DNA from: a virus
Length of the DNA stretch: 64,000 nt
Virus record (IMG/VR): IMGVR_UViG_3300001679_000053
Span: 38,519-102,518 of that record
Reading direction: 5' to 3' (one strand)
Below the pieces are notes generated by a model. The model did not search any database and was not told the origin of the DNA. It worked only from the letters and a program-made list of their open reading frames with translations. Made by a program: the position numbers and the translations under genes. This document shows positions 51,333 through 60,456 of the stretch, piece after piece. How positions within the stretch are numbered: the first letter of the stretch is position 1; every line of letters starts with the position of its first letter.

Positions 51333-52885
51333 AATACTCTCTTGTTAATTCCTGCGATCGTTTGCCAACGATCATATGTTTCTTGAAGTGGTCCCGTGGG
51401 TCCCCGGTTTTGTGTACCGATTCGGGGAGTTGTTCGGGTCGCGCGCGGGCGGCTAGCCAGTTCGGAAGGCGCGGCGGAGCCGGGCTCAGGGGAATCCGCT
51501 GGATCCGTGGGGGGTGGCGCGCCAAGATCATTACGCACCCATGCAACGGCCGCCTTGAGCGCTTCCACACCTGCTTTAATTGTAGGAGATGGCGCATGTT
51601 CAAGCACCTCCAAAACAACATCTATATAGTTCTTCCCGTCGTCATTCTTGGCGTAGACAGCGGTGCGGATATATTCTTCGGGAACGTGTTCATAGAGTTC
51701 CTTCACACCGTTAACGGCTTTACCAGCTTTGAGAGCTTTGAATCCCTTGTCCCCGACTGCCATGGCTTTTGTGGCGGTAGCAAGTGCTTTTCCTGTTTTC
51801 CCAGTGGTTGCAACAGTTTTAGCTATCTTGCCTAGCCTTCCAAGTTTAGCAAATTTACCGACCACCGGAACTAAGGCAATTAAATCCAACATAGCCCAAC
51901 CTATTTTCTTCTGGTATAGATTTAAACCCAGGCTGGCAAGCGTAGCAGCAGACGGTATGAGGGTTGCTTCTGCGCCAGGGAACAGACCGGCGGCGCCGAC
52001 TATGTCCAATGTCGATCCCATTATCGCTAATGCTTTTTCCTTCATGGGGGATTCTTCATCTTCTTCCTCGGCTTCATCGGCAGGTGTGTCGGGCTCCTCT
52101 TCTCCGGTTTGTCCTGGGAGATTCCAAGTTGGTTGCTCAGTATCTTTGTTCCAATAAAAGGGTGTGCCGTCGGCGGATGCCCACTCTTCCCAGGTATCAT
52201 TCAGATGTCCCACAAAGGTCTCGCCGTTTGGACCGGTCAAGTACACCGGTTCTGGCTCAGGGCCAGGTCCGAGGGCATCGCCACCAATAGTGGTCGACTC
52301 TTCATCGGGAGGCTCGTCGGAGGTGGCGGTGGCACCCTGTGATACGTCATCACGGGGATCAGTGGTGTTGACAACCGAAGTGGCGGCTACAGGAGGAGCA
52401 GTAAACTTAACTGAATTAACGCGGCCCCAATAGTTTAAAGCTTTTATAAGAGCGGTGTTCTCTGCATCTGGGAGATTCCAGCCGGCTATTGTCTTCAGTA
52501 TCAGTGCTGTTCCTGCTGAGTCAATGATGCGATCCTGTTCGCTATTTAGTCCCTTTAAGCTTAATTCTAGCATGATGCCTTCATCACCGGCAATCTGAGC
52601 TATCACATCAATTAATGCTTGGATGTATTCCGGGTCTAAGGGGGGAGTAAGCCGGCCAAGAACCTGTTTCAAGGAATCCCGCTTGTATTCAGAGTTTAGA
52701 CCGGTGCTCACGTCTGGGTAATCGCTAGCTTGTGGGTCTTCTTCGGGTTCCTCCCAGTGATCTTCAGTATCATAGCCACTATCTCTCAGCCTCTGTGCGA
52801 GCGCGCTGGTCTCCTCAGACAAAAAGTTACGCCAATTTTCGTGGAGCAATTGCTGTCCTTCAAAGCTTGACCAGCTTTTAGTCAT
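51329..52885 (-). CDS. WW-domain protein with hydrophobic helical region
   Basis: 518 residues from the ATG at 52885 (GAGG upstream, overlap of eight bases with the protease gene). After LLHENWRNFLSEE (13-25) and a helical domain (80-160), a low-complexity Pro/Glu linker leads to a WW domain: W232, D239-G240, F243-Y244, N246, T249, W254 and P257, the exact W-x21-W-x2-P spacing. Residues about 285-390 are hydrophobic and Gly/Ala-rich (AMLDLIALVPVVGKFAKLG), resembling membrane-active or pretoxin-type segments. The Pro-rich C-terminus ends WQTIAGINKRVL. It lies between prohead protease and scaffold genes, so it may be head-packaged. WW domains bind Pro-rich ligands and are rare outside eukaryotes. 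Confidence 0.7.
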   Translation of the reverse strand: MTKSWSSFEGQQLLHENWRNFLSEETSALAQRLRDSGYDTEDHWEEPEEDPQASDYPDVSTGLNSEYKRDSLKQVLGRLTPPLDPEYIQALIDVIAQIAGDEGIMLELSLKGLNSEQDRIIDSAGTALILKTIAGWNLPDAENTALIKALNYWGRVNSVKFTAPPVAATSVVNTTDPRDDVSQGATATSDEPPDEESTTIGGDALGPGPEPEPVYLTGPNGETFVGHLNDTWEEWASADGTPFYWNKDTEQPTWNLPGQTGEEEPDTPADEAEEEDEESPMKEKALAIMGSTLDIVGAAGLFPGAEATLIPSAATLASLGLNLYQKKIGWAMLDLIALVPVVGKFAKLGRLGKIAKTVATTGKTGKALATATKAMAVGDKGFKALKAGKAVNGVKELYEHVPEEYIRTAVYAKNDDGKNYIDVVLEVLEHAPSPTIKAGVEALKAAVAWVRNDLGAPPPTDPADSPEPGSAAPSELASRPRATRTTPRIGTQNRGPTGPLQETYDRWQTIAGINKRVL

Positions 52886-53486
52886 TGTCCAACACCTCAT
52901 TTAGCAGTCTGTTAATTTTATCTGCTTTGGTGAGGATATTAGTGGGCTGTAAATCTTTTGCCTCCTTCATCATGAAGGCGTTCGGGGTAGATGGCTCGGA
53001 TACAAAGTCAAAACAAATCAATTGGAAGTCATCTTCTACGATGGTCTGCCCTTGTTGCTCAGTCACGGAGCCCATGCCTCGCGAGGAGATCCCTAGTTTA
53101 ACACCCGACTCTACTAAGGAGCGAAGAATGCCACCAGAAGGTGTGTTAAGTACTTTTACTTTGCCCATAACATTTTTGTTATCCCACCAAACTTCAGTAA
53201 TAAGGTGAGATGCATTTTTCAAATTGATCACTGAATCATCGGGATGGTCTAATTCACCAAGGGCGCGCTGTTCGTTTACCAGTTTGGTATAATTCTTCAT
53301 CTCGCGCATTAAAATTTTATGCGGATAAACTCTTCCGTTTCCATTTTGAACATCTGCCTCTTGAAGTTTGCCGCTTAAAATCATGCCTCCGTCGGCGACA
53401 TATCGTTTTTCGGCCTCGTTCAAAAGATCCTGACAGACGCCGCCTTCGCATAGCTCATAATACTCTCTTAAAAGTTTCTGACCCAT
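52878..53486 (-). CDS. Prohead core protease (gp21-like)
   Basis: 202 residues. The phage prohead protease fold is evident: NGNGRVYPHKIL (48-59), GELDHPD with catalytic His81, INLKNASHLI (87-96), and the nucleophile motif GISSRGMGS (132-140, Ser134/135). It matures the capsid by cleaving scaffold and capsid precursors; substrates are probably the gp22-like and gp23-like proteins. The order protease, scaffold, capsid is conserved with T4, with the WW-domain gene and the fibre block inserted between. Confidence 0.9.
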   Translation of the reverse strand: MGQKLLREYYELCEGGVCQDLLNEAEKRYVADGGMILSGKLQEADVQNGNGRVYPHKILMREMKNYTKLVNEQRALGELDHPDDSVINLKNASHLITEVWWDNKNVMGKVKVLNTPSGGILRSLVESGVKLGISSRGMGSVTEQQGQTIVEDDFQLICFDFVSEPSTPNAFMMKEAKDLQPTNILTKADKINRLLNEVLDND

Positions 53487-53531
53487 AGCTAACTTCCCTT
53501 ACAGCAGTGACGGACTGGCTGCAGCATCCAC

Positions 53532-53840
53532 TTATTTGTCCAAATGTTTGTGTTCATATTTAACTCCGTGGTCTCCAAAGACCATATTTAAAATGTAAGA
53601 TGTTCCTGACGACACCCATCCAAGTAGGAAAAAGTTAACGACGGAAACGTCATAGCTAAATAGTTCCGTAAAGGGAGAAAGTAGCATTAAAAACCAACCT
53701 ACATGAAATCCCATGCACATCGGACATTTAAAAAGCTTTCCTAGCCTTCCTTTGGCGGGCCTTATTCTATCGAATATTGTACCATATACAATGATTTGTG
53801 TTAAGCCGTAAGCGCACAGTATGAATGTTAGTAATTCCAT
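53532..53840 (-). CDS. Small membrane protein (DUF1360-like)
   Basis: 102 residues with three hydrophobic stretches (about 2-20, 46-62, 66-84) and the motif CPMCMGFHVGW (39-49), reminiscent of the CPxCxGFWVG motif of DUF1360 phage membrane proteins. The function of that family is not established. The ATG overlaps the previous stop (TAATG). Confidence 0.65.
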   Translation of the reverse strand: MELLTFILCAYGLTQIIVYGTIFDRIRPAKGRLGKLFKCPMCMGFHVGWFLMLLSPFTELFSYDVSVVNFFLLGWVSSGTSYILNMVFGDHGVKYEHKHLDK

Positions 53841-54298
53841 TATTTTTTAACCGCGTGCTGGTTAAACTTGCTACCTAAAAATGCTTGCAGTTCATCATCC
53901 ACTACCGGTATAGGATCTGTGGGTTGAGCACTCTCTAATGAGGCAATCAAATCATTTAAAAATGCGGTCTCAACATTATCATCAACAATAGCCGATATAT
54001 CATCGTTCACATTTAACAAGTCCAGCCCCGTGTTGCTCTTAAACCCATCATCTGCTCCATATAATTTTTTCATAATATCGCGGGCGTCTTTGGCGCCCTG
54101 CCATAAAGAATAAATATTGCTTATGCCCGGGACTTGCTGGATAGCTACATCCGCGGCCATCTTTCCTGCTTCTTTACCTGCTTCTTTGGCTCTGTAAATT
54201 TTTATGGCTTTTCTCAGGTCACCGACTGTCGTAATCTTAGTTTCTTCGGTAACAACAAACTTGTCCCAGTTTTCCATTATAACTTTCATTTCGGACAT
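53840..54298 (-). CDS. Unknown protein with N-terminal ENW motif
   Basis: 152 residues. MSEMKVIMENWDKFVVTEE at the start shares the ENW-x2-F element with the WW-domain protein. A short helical basic part (KAIKIYRAKEAGKEAGK), an Ala/Val hydrophobic segment and a C-terminal LDLLNVNDDISAIVDDNVE helix follow. A head-region neighbour of the portal and protease; function unknown. AGGAG precedes the ATG. Confidence 0.55.
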   Translation of the reverse strand: MSEMKVIMENWDKFVVTEETKITTVGDLRKAIKIYRAKEAGKEAGKMAADVAIQQVPGISNIYSLWQGAKDARDIMKKLYGADDGFKSNTGLDLLNVNDDISAIVDDNVETAFLNDLIASLESAQPTDPIPVVDDELQAFLGSKFNQHAVKK

Positions 54299-54307
54299 GG
54301 GTAACTC

Positions 54308-54847
54308 CTATACTGTATACAAATAATTCGCGCCGTACGAGTTACGAACGTATCCAGGTCTGATCGATCCCTTCTCTACATTTTGTGGTACATCGCCAAG
54401 TTCAGTAGAATCAGCCTTGTCAGGGTGAAGGAGTTCGTCGTCTGTCATAGAGATAATTGCATCCGTGCTTTCAAAGTAGGGGCGTTCTTCATCAATAAAA
54501 TTTGATATGTTAATAAGCGTGAGTTTTGCGGGGCTAATCTTTTCAGAAGCGGACTCTTGCATTGTTGCTTCAAAAGAACCAAAGAAGGAGCCAGCCTTAA
54601 TTGACTCTGGGACAATCAGTCCGCGCTTTTGAAGATGGGTAAAGAGTCGGTTTTGTGCACCATACACCATATCGGTAATAACATCTTTTGGAAAAGCAAT
54701 AACTTTATTAGCTGATGGGGATAACACAATATCAATATCTCCGTGATCAAATACCATCACATCTCCGCTAATACTCTTTCGGGCGTCGAGTTCAAGTCTA
54801 ACTTTCTTTTCGTTTGACTTCTCGCCAACTTTAATTATTATGGCCAT
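54308..54847 (-). CDS. Portal-adjacent structural protein of unknown function
   Basis: 179 residues. Begins MAIIIKVGEKSNEKKVRLEL, with beta strands to about 60, then a helix and a polar C-terminal half ending RPGYVRNSYGANYLYTV. No family recognised. Overlaps the gene upstream by 17 bases. Likely virion- or prohead-associated from position only. Confidence 0.55.
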   Translation of the reverse strand: MAIIIKVGEKSNEKKVRLELDARKSISGDVMVFDHGDIDIVLSPSANKVIAFPKDVITDMVYGAQNRLFTHLQKRGLIVPESIKAGSFFGSFEATMQESASEKISPAKLTLINISNFIDEERPYFESTDAIISMTDDELLHPDKADSTELGDVPQNVEKGSIRPGYVRNSYGANYLYTV

Positions 54848-55664
54848 CAGTAGACATCTCCTTTGCTAGTTTTTGGGTTTTTAGGATAGTCGTGAGCATC
54901 TTTTCGTTCATTCCCGCTTGGGCATATGAATCAAGTATGGTCAAAACCTGCTTGCTTTTCTCCACCATATCAGGATCTTCCTTAACATATTTACTCTGGC
55001 GTGCTGCAGCCATGATATCTTTCAGGCGTGAGATCTCTTCATTTAAAAACGTTTTTAACCCCAGCGCATTGTCAGAAAAAGAAGCGATGTAATGAGCTAA
55101 AAGTTCTTTTTGCTCGTCTAACAGTTCTCCTTCATATTTGTCATTAAACTTCTTAACAAAAGTTCTATAAACAACATTGTCTATTTGTTCTGCAATCTGT
55201 GATGGGTCTCTCTTTTCTCGCATCTCTGCAATCACCTGATTCTCTAAAATGACGCGCTGTTTTGGTGTGGTCGTATCAGAGAAGATTTGTGCTATAGTCG
55301 CAAGAGTCTTGTAATTGGGAACGAAGTTCTTAAAAATAGAAGGAGAGAGAGATTTATTTACCTCATGGATAAGTGCGGTCTGTGCCGCAAATAATTCCTG
55401 TGTAGGAATTAGCGCTCGTTGGCGCTTGCACTCTTTTAAAATCTTTTGGTGTGTCTCGGTATCTAGATCCTGATTTTCATACAATGAACGATAACACTCT
55501 AGTTCTTTCTTTAAAGAAGTGTTGACAGAAAAATGTTTCTTGACAATCTCTATAATTGTCTTTTGAGTCTTGGCGTCACCTCTGAGAATAGCTACTGTAT
55601 TTTCTCGAATGAGTGCCTCATATACAAATGCGGTGTTACGCTTTTTGTTGTGTCTTATCTTCAT
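54831..55664 (-). CDS. Helical portal-adjacent protein of unknown function
   Basis: 277 residues, almost wholly helical and charged, starting MKIRHNKKRNTAFVYEALIR. The first basic residues followed by a long helix suggest binding to DNA or another head protein. I cannot assign it; position immediately after the portal gene (overlap 29 bases) fits a scaffold-type or internal head protein. Confidence 0.55.
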   Translation of the reverse strand: MKIRHNKKRNTAFVYEALIRENTVAILRGDAKTQKTIIEIVKKHFSVNTSLKKELECYRSLYENQDLDTETHQKILKECKRQRALIPTQELFAAQTALIHEVNKSLSPSIFKNFVPNYKTLATIAQIFSDTTTPKQRVILENQVIAEMREKRDPSQIAEQIDNVVYRTFVKKFNDKYEGELLDEQKELLAHYIASFSDNALGLKTFLNEEISRLKDIMAAARQSKYVKEDPDMVEKSKQVLTILDSYAQAGMNEKMLTTILKTQKLAKEMSTDGHNN

Positions 55665-57627
55665 CTTCTTTCTCCGTTAAAGTTTTGTTACTAGCATCCA
55701 AATCATTCAAAAGGTTTCGGACGGACTCGTTGATTTGGAAAACCTTATCCTCCTCATCCATCTCTCGCTGTTTATAAGTAGAGTGGTCGTATTCATTAAT
55801 ACCTATTCCAATACCAGAGCCATTTTTCAAAGTGCTGATGTCTGTAAGTCCGGGCACTATATTGCGTAGCGTATTGCTACTCTTCTCCTTAGCGTACTTG
55901 GATGCAATAGAGCGAGTTCGGGCGCCAGCATCGCGTCGATCGACCTTTTTGGGATGGTATACCTTTCCTTTAGCACCGGGCGTTAATCGTGGTGCGTTAC
56001 GGGAGCCGGGGGGTACTGCTAGGAGCGCGGACTCATCGCCGCCGCCTTCATCCGCTCCGGCATCACCGGCTGGCATTTCTTCTGGTCCGGCGAGGTCACC
56101 GCCTAAGTCACCGCCTAAGTCGCCGCCAAGGTCGCCACCTAGATCTCCGCCTAGACCACCACCAGCTTCGCCGGCGGCTGCAGCTTCTGCAACCGCTTGG
56201 AGAGCAGCATCGTGTTCTCTATCATAATACATTTCGCGCTGGTTCCGTGTGAACTCTTCATTAGACATCGCAAAAACGTGTTCAGCAACCCAGCGCCGTG
56301 AGAAAAATCCTTCGGTAGCTGAGCCAGCGATATCAAACTTCGTCTTCCAGTGCTCAAGCTCTTGAAGCTCTGCGATTTTGGATGGGTTGTTAAGGCTCAG
56401 ATCAAATCCCAACAGGTCGTCGCCGCGGAATCCGAGGGTATACAGGTGTATGATACTGATCTTAGTTAACTCAGCGATGATAACACGCTGCAACCGCTGT
56501 ACGGTGCGCGAGAAACGAATGTCTTTCTGGGCCAACGTTGTCTTGTCTTCTGCCGCGCCCTCGCCCATTGAAAGATAAGCTTGAGGAATTTTGAGAGCAG
56601 AGAACAGCTTGTCGCGAAGGTATTTGATATCATCAATTTGAGTAATGTTTTGTGCTCCTGCGAGGCTTTCGATTGTTGTCGCAGAGCCGGGTCGAACTGG
56701 TAGAAAGTAGTCTTCTTCAATAGACATGGGGTTATATCGTAAATCAACACGGCCAGTCTTATTATCAATAACAGAGTGGCGCTTGAGGTTCGACACAACC
56801 TTTTGCATGTATTGTTCCACATCCTGTGGGGGGATGGCTCCCACGTCAATCTTAAAGACTCGCCGCTCAGAAGAACGCACCACACGATAAGCCATCATGG
56901 CGTCCTCCATAAGAGTGAGTTGGCGCCAGATGCGGCGGGCGGGCTCAAGGATTGAGGTTCCATAGGGAGCGTACTTATCATTTCCAAGAATTCTAAAGTG
57001 TGCCACCTGCCAGTTTTCGAAGGTCATGCCGCCTGAGTTCCACTGGTATTGAACGTAATTTGGGTTTGTGGAGTCTAAGCCTTCGAGCCTTTCGATCTCA
57101 TTCGACGGAAGGGCAATAACAGATTGGACACCATATTTTTCATCAATGTCCAGATAAAGAAAGAAGTCCCCGTATTTGCACATGGTGCGGGCCCAACCAA
57201 AAAGATTGTATTTAAGGTTAAGGATGTTATCAAATAAAATAGCTAGGACAGCTTTAATCTCTTCATTCGGGCACTTGATCTTTAACATCGGACGCAAATC
57301 CGAATAGGTAGTCATCTCGTCGGCATATATGTCCATTGAGGACGCAATCTCTGGTGTGTATTCCATCTGATCAAAGTCCACATAGCGCTCTGCGCGTGCT
57401 TGATTTTGCATCGCGTTGGTAGCAATGATATCTAAAGGGTTATACAGTGTCTTCTTAAACTGCTGACCAGAAGCCGTCTGGAAGCGTGAAGAGAACTTAT
57501 CCAAATGTTGGCGTCGGATTCTTCTTCCCGACTGAGATCTGTAACTAATGATCGGTCCGGAGAATAATCTCGTTAAAGCTTTGAATAAGCTATTTTGTTT
57601 ATTTGCTGGGTTGTTGTCTAAGGGCAT
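55636..57627 (-). CDS. Portal protein (gp20-like)
   Basis: 663 residues. Typical gp20 features: the N-terminal MPLDNNPANKQNS, the core strand/helix blocks RAERYVDFDQMEYTPEIASS, MYADE-type stem (IYADEMTTYSD), CKYGDFFLYLDID, and the VYSSERRVFKIDVG-type clip segment (VVRSSERRVFKIDVG). The C-terminal 200 residues carry a repeated GGDL unit (about 490-510) and a Pro/Glu/Ala linker, then a second helical segment. The portal is the DNA gate of the head and the nucleus of prohead assembly. It follows terminase with an eight-base gap. Confidence 0.9.
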   Translation of the reverse strand: MPLDNNPANKQNSLFKALTRLFSGPIISYRSQSGRRIRRQHLDKFSSRFQTASGQQFKKTLYNPLDIIATNAMQNQARAERYVDFDQMEYTPEIASSMDIYADEMTTYSDLRPMLKIKCPNEEIKAVLAILFDNILNLKYNLFGWARTMCKYGDFFLYLDIDEKYGVQSVIALPSNEIERLEGLDSTNPNYVQYQWNSGGMTFENWQVAHFRILGNDKYAPYGTSILEPARRIWRQLTLMEDAMMAYRVVRSSERRVFKIDVGAIPPQDVEQYMQKVVSNLKRHSVIDNKTGRVDLRYNPMSIEEDYFLPVRPGSATTIESLAGAQNITQIDDIKYLRDKLFSALKIPQAYLSMGEGAAEDKTTLAQKDIRFSRTVQRLQRVIIAELTKISIIHLYTLGFRGDDLLGFDLSLNNPSKIAELQELEHWKTKFDIAGSATEGFFSRRWVAEHVFAMSNEEFTRNQREMYYDREHDAALQAVAEAAAAGEAGGGLGGDLGGDLGGDLGGDLGGDLAGPEEMPAGDAGADEGGGDESALLAVPPGSRNAPRLTPGAKGKVYHPKKVDRRDAGARTRSIASKYAKEKSSNTLRNIVPGLTDISTLKNGSGIGIGINEYDHSTYKQREMDEEDKVFQINESVRNLLNDLDASNKTLTEKEDEDKTQQKA
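56085..56165 (-). repeat. GGDL tandem repeat in portal protein
   Basis: Five consecutive GGDL units coded by 12 bp repeats, giving a flexible Gly/Asp linker. Codon usage differs between units. Confidence 0.8.
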
Positions 57628-57635
57628 TTATTTTC

Positions 57636-59222
57636 TCACTTTATAATCCATTTATATTGACTATATAAATCTTCTGCTTGATTCATTTTATCAAAGATGC
57701 TATCTTTTTTATAGCCATCTTGTCCTTTAATTTGAGTATTCATACTAGTTTTTGTGGTATATATCGCATCCACAAAGGCTTTTTGATAGTTTAACTCTCT
57801 AGCATTTGACTGTAAGGCCGTGTCTCTGACCCAACACGCAATCGCTAAAGCCATGATAAGGTCATCATGGTAGCCTTTCATTGCTTGCGGCTTACCGTTC
57901 CTCCAAATAAAAGTTTTCATTTCGTTAAGAGTACGAGATGAATATACCTTAATTAGTTTGTTTCTGATGAATTCTTCTAGTTTTGCAACAATCAATGGGC
58001 GCGTTTTCATTGTTGTGGAGAATCCGGGGACTGCGCTGTTTATAACTTCTGCTTGATACTGCTCTATATATTCGTGCGTAGATTTAACTGAATGATAAAC
58101 ATTCGGGTATCGATGATCATTGATGAGCTTATCCAAAACTGAATACCCAATATTGTTGTTTTCCACTACAAGCATGCAATTACCAAATTCTCTTCCCACT
58201 TGGTTCAGCAAGTTAGCATACATATCTAATGTTGGTTTTCCTTGGTATTCTCCCACTATTTCTAGCGTCTCAAGCTTGACAATGTGAAAAGTTGAAAAGT
58301 CGGCGCCGTCGCCGCGGGCCACATCAGCAACCATTAAATAATTGCACGTAGGATCAAATTCCTCCCAGATCCAGAAGTTACGGTCAAATCCGGTTCGGTA
58401 CTTCGGCTCTTTTATGTTAGAGGCTAACCATTCCATACACCCTGAATCTATAACTGTCTCGCCGGATGTGTTGAAGTTGCATGCTAACTCTTGTGCAATT
58501 TGTCGTTTAGACATATTTCTGGTTTCTTTATCATACCAAATTTTATCTCTATCCGGGTGGACGTCCCACGCTAACGTGGTTAGGTTAAAATTGTTAGCAC
58601 CAGCTTCCGCGTCGACGCAAGCTTTGTGGAACCAGTTACCGACACCGTTCGGAGTAGAGAGCGCGATGCATCGACCACCCGTTGACAGCGTGGGATATAA
58701 GCCAGTCCATAATTCTTCGAGCCCTTCAATATGTGCGGCCTCGTCGAGTACTAAGAGAGACAATGCTTCAGAACGACCAGCATCACCAGATGTGGATGTG
58801 GCTTTTATCGAAGAACCATTCGAAAGTTCAAAAGAGGTGCGGTTATCCACACTGATAGTGGCTATCTTCATCCAGTCGGGAAGGTTACGCATAATGTTCT
58901 TAACTTTTTTGACCAAGTTTCCAGCCGTTGCAAACTTAGTTGCCATAACCAAGATTGCTTTATCGCGATGGAATAGCATAAGCCAGACAACATACCCAGC
59001 CGTTATCGTGGAGATTCCAAGTTGGCGCGCTTTCAAGATAACGTTAAACCTATAATCATTAAAGTCTTTTAACAGTTCATCTTGAAAGTCATAGGTATCA
59101 AAAAGAATTAACCCATGCATCGGGTGAGATATTCTGGCATAGGTTTTAAGAAAATATGAGGGCTCTTTACCGCACTTTAATATTTCTTTGACTCTTTGCT
59201 TTTTGTCTAATTGGAAGCTCAT
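57636..59222 (-). CDS. Terminase large subunit (gp17-like)
   Basis: 528 residues. ATPase domain: Walker-A-like KARQLGIST (64-72), Walker B LLVLDEAAH (156-164), coupling motif near STPNG (about 200). Nuclease domain: VADVARGDGADFS (about 300) and later acidic residues (VVENNNIGYSV region and a YHDDLIMALAIA helix with Asp pair). It pumps and cuts DNA during headful packaging. The ATG overlaps the previous gene's stop (ATGA). No separate small terminase subunit was recognised; the acidic gene upstream is a candidate by position only. Confidence 0.92.
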   Translation of the reverse strand: MSFQLDKKQRVKEILKCGKEPSYFLKTYARISHPMHGLILFDTYDFQDELLKDFNDYRFNVILKARQLGISTITAGYVVWLMLFHRDKAILVMATKFATAGNLVKKVKNIMRNLPDWMKIATISVDNRTSFELSNGSSIKATSTSGDAGRSEALSLLVLDEAAHIEGLEELWTGLYPTLSTGGRCIALSTPNGVGNWFHKACVDAEAGANNFNLTTLAWDVHPDRDKIWYDKETRNMSKRQIAQELACNFNTSGETVIDSGCMEWLASNIKEPKYRTGFDRNFWIWEEFDPTCNYLMVADVARGDGADFSTFHIVKLETLEIVGEYQGKPTLDMYANLLNQVGREFGNCMLVVENNNIGYSVLDKLINDHRYPNVYHSVKSTHEYIEQYQAEVINSAVPGFSTTMKTRPLIVAKLEEFIRNKLIKVYSSRTLNEMKTFIWRNGKPQAMKGYHDDLIMALAIACWVRDTALQSNARELNYQKAFVDAIYTTKTSMNTQIKGQDGYKKDSIFDKMNQAEDLYSQYKWIIK

Positions 59223-59899
59223 ACATCTTTCATGGCCGCTAATACCTCTTCTCTATTGGTGAGGTCTCCTTCGCCATCAAGCACAATCATTTCTTCAAGT
59301 CCATCTTTCCAAGCTTGATCAACTATCTGCGCATCAGACATCTTGCTAAATCCGTGAGGATCTCGTGTATCATACATTTCATAATCGTGGTAGTCGTCGA
59401 GGGCTTCGCGAATAAGTTCCATTAAATTTTCTAATTGGAAGCCAGCAACTGGTCGACCTTCAGCACCGGGGGAATAGAGGGTCTCTTCGTCTGGGTAATC
59501 TTCGTCGCCGGGCCTAGATAATTCAACACCAGGAATCTTTTCAAAAACTGTTTGAAAAAGTTCCGCTACTGATTCTGGATCCATGCCTTGGATTAAAGCA
59601 GTTAGTTGGTCCTCGGCGCCGGGCCCGGAGTCATTCTGGAACCCTTGGTATTCGCTCTCTGGAGCGTCGTCACTTGGGACGTCCATCGGGTAAGTATTGC
59701 TTGACGTCGCGTCGTCAGTCCCTGGGACTTCCGGTGGAGCCGGGACCGTATCATCGTCCTGGCCGGCCCATTCTGGCTTCTCTCCACCCTGAACCCATGC
59801 AAGTAGATCGTCCACCTTGTCTTCTGTTATAACTATGCCTTCTTCTGCGGCATACTCTTCTATAATGAGGCGATATAGTTCGGCGCGGGAGACATCCAT
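59219..59899 (-). CDS. Acidic protein upstream of terminase (possible small subunit)
   Basis: 226 residues, strongly acidic (Asp/Glu/Pro-rich middle). N-terminus MDVSRAELYRLIIEEYAAEE is a short amphipathic helix reminiscent of the other tags in this region. The C-terminal half (LENLMELIREALDDYHD, then MSDAQIVDQAWKDGLEE) is helical. Position before the large subunit fits a gp16-like terminase partner, but no helix-turn-helix is visible and the charge is wrong for a DNA-binding protein, so I leave it unassigned. Confidence 0.5.
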   Translation of the reverse strand: MDVSRAELYRLIIEEYAAEEGIVITEDKVDDLLAWVQGGEKPEWAGQDDDTVPAPPEVPGTDDATSSNTYPMDVPSDDAPESEYQGFQNDSGPGAEDQLTALIQGMDPESVAELFQTVFEKIPGVELSRPGDEDYPDEETLYSPGAEGRPVAGFQLENLMELIREALDDYHDYEMYDTRDPHGFSKMSDAQIVDQAWKDGLEEMIVLDGEGDLTNREEVLAAMKDV

Positions 59900-59904
59900 T
59901 GGTT

Positions 59905-60456
59905 TTACTTTCCTGAATTCTTAGGTCGAGTATCGTTGGATGGGCGCGGTCCATCCCAGCCGCCTTGATCAAGGAAAGTTTTCCAGCCCTCTTCAACGGT
60001 GTTAACAGAGCCGCTGTTGTCGTCGCTCATGTCAGAGGACAGCCCCCCAACCTTGTAATGCATCTTGGCTGTAACCCAAGAGCGAACTCGTGAAGAATTT
60101 TCAACACGCACATCGATCTCCCCCTCTTCGGTGAGAGCGACTGTGCGGCCTGTGATCTTCTTGTATTCTTTCTTGAGGAATCCTGCGATGTCTGCTACAC
60201 GTTGTGAAATTTCGTCTTCAAATCCTTGTGCGTAAACCTCTTTAAGTCTAATCTCAGACTGGTATCCAAGACACATCATGTCTCCGTAAAACTTTACATT
60301 GAAACCATCCATGACTCTTTGATCAATAAGGGCATCGCCCTCTTCACGGCGTAGAACGCCAGTCTTTGTGGTGGACTGGTCTTCACCAAGTGCCCCATCA
60401 TATGCATTTGCGGCGGCTTGGGAAAGCCCCTGTACTATTTCGTAAACTGTTGCCAT
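59905..60456 (-). CDS. Conserved-looking protein of unknown function
   Basis: 183 residues, starting MATVYEIVQGLSQAAANAYD, with a central YQSEIRLKEVYAQGF helix and mixed strands (VRSWVTAKMHYKVGGLS). Not recognised by family. AGGAG precedes the ATG; the stop overlaps the next region. Probable structural or packaging protein by neighbourhood. Confidence 0.5.
   Translation of the reverse strand: MATVYEIVQGLSQAAANAYDGALGEDQSTTKTGVLRREEGDALIDQRVMDGFNVKFYGDMMCLGYQSEIRLKEVYAQGFEDEISQRVADIAGFLKKEYKKITGRTVALTEEGEIDVRVENSSRVRSWVTAKMHYKVGGLSSDMSDDNSGSVNTVEEGWKTFLDQGGWDGPRPSNDTRPKNSGK

Noticed and set aside
56085-56165. CRISPR-like short repeats
   Set aside because: These are in-frame 12 bp GGDL codon repeats in the portal gene without spacers.
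58342-59055. Plus-strand open frame of 237 codons opposite terminase
   Set aside because: Antisense to the terminase ATPase region, no homologous motif, no ribosome binding site, and every real gene in the window is on the minus strand.
59219-59899. Small terminase subunit (gp16)
   Set aside because: Position fits, but the protein is acidic and shows no helix-turn-helix, so the name is not supported.
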